Positions 59,940 through 64,000 of a stretch of DNA of 64,000 bases are shown here, piece after piece. Both the position numbers and the translations under genes were made by a program. Position 1 is the stretch's first letter. Each line of letters opens with the position of its first letter. The notes under the pieces were generated by a model. That model searched no databases. It saw only the letters and a list, made by a program, of their open reading frames with translations, and was not told where the DNA came from. The DNA is from Desulfuromonas thiophila. Lineage in GTDB: Bacteria > Desulfobacterota > Desulfuromonadia > Desulfuromonadales > Desulfuromonadaceae. The stretch is from the NCBI RefSeq assembly GCF_900101955.1, contig NZ_FNAQ01000003.1, positions 62,001 through 126,000 on the forward strand. The letters are read 5' to 3'.

Positions 59940-60695
59940 ATGCTGAGTATTTTGCGCGAGCGGTTGCGGCAGGGCCACCGCACCAGTAAATATCCCAAAA
60001 TCGAGCCGACCCTGGCTGGTCGTTTTCGTGGTCTGCCGCAACTGAACGAGGAATTGTCGCCGCAGACGCGGCAGGCGGCCATTGCCAGCTGCCCGTTCGA
60101 GGCCCTGAGCGAGGCGGATGAACGGCTGCAGCTCGATCTGGGCCGCTGTCTGTTCTGTGCCGACTGTCCGGCGGTGTGCCAGCATCGGGCGATGCAGTTC
60201 ACTGGTGATTATCGTCTGGCGGTGCGCCGGCGCGAGGATCTGCTGCTGCACGATGGCACCCTGCGGCGGGCCGACCAGTTGTCCGACAAGCTGTTGCGGC
60301 TGTTTGGTCGTTCCATCAAGCTGCGTCAGGTATCGGCTGGGGGTTGTAACGCCTGCGAGGCGGATCTCAACGTGCTTTCGACCCTGCTGTTCGATCTCGG
60401 CCGTTTCGGTATCCAGTTTGTCGCCTCGCCGCGTCATGCCGACGGTCTGGTGGTGACCGGGCCAGTGACGGAAAACATGCGCGAGGCTCTGCTGGCGACC
60501 TATGCCGCCATGCCCGAGCCCAGGCTGGTGATCGCTGCCGGTGCCTGCGCCATTGCCGGCGGGCCGTTCCGTACCAGCAATCAGGCCCATCAGGGTATTG
60601 GCGATCTTCTGCCCGTTGATCTGTATATTCCCGGCTGTCCCTTTCATCCCTTCACTGCCCTTGATGGCTTTCTGCGTCTGCTCGGCAAAATCTGA
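59940..60695 (+). CDS. Ehr small subunit: ferredoxin-domain plus NuoB-like fusion
   Basis: 251 residues. N-terminal ~110 residues resemble a [4Fe-4S] domain: CLFCADCPAVCQHRAM (C70, C73, C76, C80) with a lone SCP (C51). From residue 128 the NuoB/hydrogenase small-subunit domain holds the four N2-type ligands: GGCNACEADL (136, 139), GACAIAGGPF (203) and PGCPFHPFT (233). So the cluster that docks at the large subunit is intact, although the large subunit has lost NiFe. The ferredoxin-like arm, separate in HyfH, is fused here. It ends the operon and is followed by a terminator at 60724. Confidence 0.88.
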   Translation: MLSILRERLRQGHRTSKYPKIEPTLAGRFRGLPQLNEELSPQTRQAAIASCPFEALSEADERLQLDLGRCLFCADCPAVCQHRAMQFTGDYRLAVRRREDLLLHDGTLRRADQLSDKLLRLFGRSIKLRQVSAGGCNACEADLNVLSTLLFDLGRFGIQFVASPRHADGLVVTGPVTENMREALLATYAAMPEPRLVIAAGACAIAGGPFRTSNQAHQGIGDLLPVDLYIPGCPFHPFTALDGFLRLLGKI

Positions 60696-60723
60696 CGACG
60701 ACATGGACAGGGCGTTACCTCAG

Positions 60724-60753
60724 CTCCCGGCGCTCATTCGCCGGGAGTTTTTT
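60724..60753 (+). terminator. Terminator of the Ehr operon
   Basis: CTCCCGGCG and CGCCGGGAG form a 9-bp stem with a 6-nt loop, followed by TTTTTT. It lies 28 bp after the small-subunit stop. Confidence 0.85.
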
Positions 60754-61049
60754 GTGGTGTGATTGATCAGGGAGGTGGCTCAGGAAGGCGTAAACAGCGT
60801 TTATGTGCCGTCATCCGGGTTGGGTGTTGTGTCAGTACGCCCACGATCCAGCATTATTACAGCAAAATAATCTATTAACGAACTAATCAGCGGGGACGAT
60901 TTGAAGGGTCGGGGGGAGTCTGTAAATTGAGCTGTAAGATTTCGAAATTACTGTTGAAAAAACAAAAGATGACCATTCCTTGCCAAGCCGAAAACTTTTG
61001 CTATGGTTAAGATATTAAATTGCCACAGCGAAACAGTCTGAAAAAAAAC
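60754..61049. other. Unusually AT-rich intergenic region before the nitroreductase
   Basis: About 300 bp with visibly more A/T than the rest of the window. No gene or riboswitch core is recognised. It precedes the nitroreductase promoter and may carry regulator sites or be a remnant of transferred DNA. Confidence 0.4.
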
Positions 61050-61078
61050 TTGCACTGGAAAAATACAAACACTATTTT
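61050..61078 (+). promoter_or_regulatory. Candidate promoter of the nitroreductase gene
   Basis: TTGCAC, a 17-bp spacer and TATTTT fit -35/-10 moderately (TTGaCA-like and 4 of 6). It is about 150 bp before the ATG. Confidence 0.4.
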
Positions 61079-61230
61079 ATTTCCAGGTTATGGGTGAGGG
61101 TTGAATGACCCCTTAAGTCGCTGCCGGATCGGCTGGCAGCGCTGTTCAGACAAGGTAACGTGGTTTGGTCAGAGCTGCCGGCGCGGGTACGCCGGCAGCT
61201 CTCCCCCCGACGACAGCAAGGGAGGTAGTT

Positions 61231-61830
61231 ATGACAGTGGTTCCTGAATGCGATTTCCGCAAACTGATCGAGAAGACCCGCAATTATCATTATTTTGTCG
61301 AGTCGGAGAAGGTGTCCGAGGAGGTTCTGCGCGAACTGGTTGATTATGCCCGCCTGGCGCCCTCGACCAGCAACCTGAACCAGCAGCCGTTGCGCTACAT
61401 CATCTCCTGCGATCCGGCCCGCAACGAACAGATTTTCGATACCCTGTCGTGGCAGGGTTATCTGCGGGGCTGGGGTGGCCCGATCAAGGGTGTCAAGCCG
61501 ACGGGCTACATCATCATTCTCGGCGACAAGACCGTTTGCAGCAGCTATGTAGCCGACCAGGGCATTGCAGCCCAGTCGATTCTGCTTGGGGCTACCCACC
61601 TTGGGCTGGGTGGCTGCATCGCGGCCAAGGTGCAGCGGCGCAAGCTGCGCGAGGCCCTTGACCTGCCGACCCGTTATGAGATTCTGCTGGTGGTGGCCAT
61701 CGGCAAGCCGGGGGAAGCGATTGTTATCGAAAACCAGGAGCCCGGCTCCGACGCCTACGGCTGGCATGATGAAAGTGGCAACTACCATCTGCCCAAGCGC
61801 AGCCTTGACAGCGTCATTCTCAAATACTGA
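61231..61830 (+). CDS. Nitroreductase family FMN protein
   Basis: 199 residues from the ATG at 61231 (GGGAGGTAGTT before it; a start 22 codons earlier lacks a site). The N terminus has the FMN-binding pattern LIEKTRNYHYFVE, followed by ARLAPSTSNLNQQPLRYI. The later ADQGIAAQSILLGATHLGLGGCI is typical of the family, which are homodimeric NAD(P)H-dependent FMN reductases. Substrate unknown; a close relative of NfsB/BluB-like small nitroreductases is possible. It is a single transcription unit with a strong promoter-like region and a bidirectional terminator. Confidence 0.85.
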   Translation: MTVVPECDFRKLIEKTRNYHYFVESEKVSEEVLRELVDYARLAPSTSNLNQQPLRYIISCDPARNEQIFDTLSWQGYLRGWGGPIKGVKPTGYIIILGDKTVCSSYVADQGIAAQSILLGATHLGLGGCIAAKVQRRKLREALDLPTRYEILLVVAIGKPGEAIVIENQEPGSDAYGWHDESGNYHLPKRSLDSVILKY

Positions 61831-61876
61831 CGAGGTGGTTTCCGGTTCTGGCAACTGACTGATGTTACACCCTATG

Positions 61877-61920
61877 CAATACAAAAAAAACGGACCAGTG
61901 GGTCCGTTTTTTTTGTATTG
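61877..61920. terminator. Bidirectional terminator between nitroreductase and the MrpD-like gene
   Basis: CAATACAAAAAAAACGGACC and its exact complement GGTCCGTTTTTTTTGTATTG form a 20-bp stem with a 4-nt loop. Eight T's flank the stem on either strand, so it can end both converging genes. Confidence 0.9.
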
Positions 61921-61967
61921 CGGATGGAAAGGCTCTGCTGTGGGCCATCAGATCCGCTTGGCTGGCC

Positions 61968-63716
61968 TTAGCAGCCCAGACCGAAACTGGTGCAGAAAAA
62001 CTGCCACAGCGAGCGGGTCTTGAGGTTGTACAGGACAATATAACTGGCCAGCAGCAGGGCGACCCAGAGCGCCAAGCTGCCGGTTGGCCAGCTTCGTGCC
62101 AGAATACCGTGGGGGCCGTGGGTGCGGAACAGAAACATGAAGCTGCGAATCTGCGAACTGGTCAGCAGCTGCCACAGGAAGCGGCTGAGTTGCCGCTGGC
62201 CATCGAGCAGGCGCTGCCACAGCTGCAGCAACAGCCTGAGCAGGACATCCCAATCACGGCTGTGACCGGCGGTGGGGCGCAAGAACGGCCAGCTCAGCAG
62301 GCAGACCAGCCCGGCGACCAGCAGCAGTTGCAGCTGGTGCAGTACGGCGGCCGGGCTGTAGGGCTGGCAGGACGTGGCAAAGGGCAGCAGGCGACAGAAC
62401 AGCTGGGGCCACCAGCCGGGCAGCAGGCATAGCAGGGCGCTGCCGAGCAGGGCCAGACGGACACTGCTGTTGAGCCGTGTCAGGGATGCAGTGGCCTGGG
62501 GCCGGGTCGCGCCGGCGCCGAACAGGGCCAGCGCCGGGAAGCGGATGCCGGCGTTGAAGACCACCGCCGCTGAACTCAGCAGCAGAGCGGTTTCCAGCCA
62601 GGGCCAGCTGCTGGCGGCGGCACTGCCGACCAGCAGGGTTTTGCTGACAAAACCGGCGGTCAGCGGCAGGCCGAGGCTGGCAGCGGTGGCCACCAGTACG
62701 CAGCCGCTGGTCAGCGGCAACTGGCGCGCCAGGGCCGGCAGGGTGCTGGCGCGGCACTGTCCCAGCTGCTGCAGCAACACGCCGGCGGCCATCACCAGGG
62801 TCATCTTGTAGGCGATATGGGCGAAGGCCTGGGCCGCCGCGCCGTTGATGGCGGCCGGGCTGCCAATGCCGGCGGCGACCACCATGAAACCGACCTGATG
62901 AATGATGCTGTAGGCCAGCAGGCGTCGCAGGTCATCGGCCAGCAGAGCATAGAGGGTGCCGTACAGGCACAGGTACAGGCCAATGGCAATCAGCAGCGGT
63001 TCGCCGGCGAAGGCGCTGAGCAGCACGAAGACGGCAGTTTTGGTGGTCAGGGCCGACAGGATGACCATGCCGGCGGCGCTGGCCTGGGGATAGGTGTCGG
63101 CGACCCAGAAACCCAGCGGCGGCGCGCCGGTGTTGACCAGCACCCCGGCCAGAATCAGCCAGTAGGCGGTGGTGGCGGGCGTCAGCGGACCGAACAGCAG
63201 GCTCTGGCCGCTGGCGGCCAGGGTGGCGATGCCGCTCAGCAGCAGGACACCACCGGCCAGATGGATCAACAGATAGCGCATGCCGGCTTTGGCGCTATCC
63301 GGCTGACGACCACTGAAGACGATCAGGGTTGAGGCCACGGCCATCAGTTCCCAGCCGCATAGCAGGCACAGCCAGTCGCCACTGAAGCAGACGATCAGGG
63401 CGCCGGCGGCGTAGCCCCAGGCTGCGGCCAACTCGTGCCGCCGCAGGCTGGTCAGGCCGTAGAGGCTCGTGCCCCACAGCGCCAGGACAAAGGCGCTGGC
63501 AAATAGTCGACCGAGGGCGCCCGGCTGCAGCCAGTGCAACTCCAAGCCCAGCCAGACCAGACCGCGGCCGGGTTGCACCAACCACAGCTGCACCAGGGTC
63601 AGCGGCGCCATCAGCAGTGGCAACCGACGGATGGTCGGCCAGGGTACGGCTGCAACCAGTACCGCTGTGACCAGCAGCAGCAGGGCCGGATGCACAACGG
63701 CAAGGTCAGGCATCAT
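61968..63716 (-). CDS. MrpD/NuoM-like antiporter-family membrane protein
   Basis: 582 residues, about 14 or more transmembrane helices. Core motifs include the membrane Glu of LLCGWELMAVASTLIV, PPLGFWVADTYPQASAAGMVILSALTTKTAVF and LLAYSIIHQVGFMVV, as in MrpD/NuoM and NuoN subunits. Compared with NuoM it has a longer C-terminal tail (SRFLWQLLTSSQIRS and beyond). It overlaps the end of the small gene 63706-63909 by 11 nt. The neighbouring cluster continues off the right edge, so its complex (Mrp antiporter or respiratory type) cannot be decided. Stop is at 61968. Confidence 0.72.
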   Translation of the reverse strand: MMPDLAVVHPALLLLVTAVLVAAVPWPTIRRLPLLMAPLTLVQLWLVQPGRGLVWLGLELHWLQPGALGRLFASAFVLALWGTSLYGLTSLRRHELAAAWGYAAGALIVCFSGDWLCLLCGWELMAVASTLIVFSGRQPDSAKAGMRYLLIHLAGGVLLLSGIATLAASGQSLLFGPLTPATTAYWLILAGVLVNTGAPPLGFWVADTYPQASAAGMVILSALTTKTAVFVLLSAFAGEPLLIAIGLYLCLYGTLYALLADDLRRLLAYSIIHQVGFMVVAAGIGSPAAINGAAAQAFAHIAYKMTLVMAAGVLLQQLGQCRASTLPALARQLPLTSGCVLVATAASLGLPLTAGFVSKTLLVGSAAASSWPWLETALLLSSAAVVFNAGIRFPALALFGAGATRPQATASLTRLNSSVRLALLGSALLCLLPGWWPQLFCRLLPFATSCQPYSPAAVLHQLQLLLVAGLVCLLSWPFLRPTAGHSRDWDVLLRLLLQLWQRLLDGQRQLSRFLWQLLTSSQIRSFMFLFRTHGPHGILARSWPTGSLALWVALLLASYIVLYNLKTRSLWQFFCTSFGLGC

Positions 63717-63909
63717 CGCGATTCTCCCGGCGGCGCAGCAGGGGGCGCAGCAGCAGCGTCAGCAGCACAGGCAGCGCGCCGCCCGTCAGACCCAGCAGCA
63801 GATAGGCCCCCGGTCGACCCTGCGCCGGTTTCGCCAGCAGCAGTTCAATGGCGGTGAGCAGCAGCGCGCCGGTCAGCAGGGCGCAGGACAGAAAAAGGCG
63901 GCGGTTCAT
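63706..63909 (-). CDS. Small two-helix membrane protein upstream of MrpD-like gene
   Basis: 67 residues from the ATG at 63909 (GGGAGTGACACC before it). Two transmembrane helices (LFLSCALLTGALLLTAIELLL and LLGLTGGALPVLLTLLLRP), then a basic tail RRRENRDDA. Its start lies inside the stop of the gene to its right (ATGA), and its end overlaps the MrpD-like gene. It could be an MrpF/NuoK-like small subunit; no motif proves it. Confidence 0.6.
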   Translation of the reverse strand: MNRRLFLSCALLTGALLLTAIELLLAKPAQGRPGAYLLLGLTGGALPVLLTLLLRPLLRRRENRDDA

Positions 63910-64000
63910 GGTGTCACTCCCGGCAGCAGGTTGGCCAGCTCCAGCGGCAGGTCGGGCCAGAAGAACAGCAGCAGGCACAGGCTGGCGGTCAGGCTCAGGG
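63906..64000 (-). CDS. C-terminal end of a membrane protein, upstream part outside window
   Basis: Only the last 31 codons are inside the window. On the minus strand they read LSLTASLCLLLFFWP then DLPLELANLLPGVTP and a TGA (63908-63906), overlapping the small membrane protein start. The hydrophobic helix and its place at the head of the MrpD-like genes suggest another antiporter or quinone-type subunit; the family cannot be named from this piece. Confidence 0.5.
   Translation of the reverse strand, partial: LSLTASLCLLLFFWPDLPLELANLLPGVTP

Overview
The window looks like a GC-rich genome of the Desulfuromonadales type (Geobacter/Desulfuromonas/Pelobacter relatives). The pointers are the DapL route to lysine linked to the arginine genes, a decaheme cytochrome followed by an MtrB-like porin, an energy-converting hydrogenase-related (Ehr-type) cluster, PilT, FeoAB and a c-type-heme GGDEF-EAL protein. 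This is inferred from gene content; no 16S gene is present.

Layout. 0-1.4 kb (+): C-terminal part of a DUF748 protein. 1.4-24.8 kb, all on the minus strand and tightly packed, read from the right: AbiEi-like protein, pgpA, cinA, recA, pilT, recX, alaS, hslV, hslU, argB, argD, a small membrane protein, argF, an RDD protein, argG, a Nudix hydrolase, a nitrilase-like protein, argH, a lipoprotein, dapA, dapB, a tiny entericidin-like lipoprotein, dapL and a GDSL esterase. 25.4-28.3 kb: ferredoxin and feoAB with a Fur-like palindrome. 28.3-34.2 kb: an alpha/beta hydrolase (+), then a minus-strand run lysR, MagIII-like glycosylase, ileS, lspA and a second entericidin-like lipoprotein. 34.2-37.9 kb (+): decaheme lipoprotein cytochrome and MtrB/PioB-like porin under a divergent LysR box. 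38-41.4 kb (+): carB and tRNA-Pro(CGG). 41.7-46.5 kb (-): htpG and a heme-sensor GGDEF-EAL protein. 46.8-50.9 kb (+): DUF945-like protein, plsY, mltG and an HTH-EIIA regulator. 51.1-60.7 kb (+): a seven-gene Ehr-type complex. 61.2 kb: nitroreductase. 62-64 kb (-): part of an antiporter-like membrane cluster running off the right edge.

The most notable signal is in the porin gene. Its reading frame is interrupted by one in-frame TGA at 37369-37371. The same frame then stays open for 159 codons and ends in a typical beta-barrel C-terminal phenylalanine. An 8-bp hairpin with a GUU loop starts 15 nt after the TGA, which is where a bacterial SECIS element sits. The simplest exciting reading is a selenocysteine-containing outer-membrane electron-conduit porin; a nonsense mutation is the alternative. 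The porin also carries a CXXCH heme motif. Second, the Ehr large subunit has lost all four NiFe-ligand cysteines, so the complex should not be a hydrogenase although its proton-pump subunits and small-subunit cluster are intact. Third, the window holds several small or unnamed genes worth attention: two short entericidin-like lipoproteins, a divergent nitrilase-fold protein inside the arginine block and an orphan AbiEi-type regulator.
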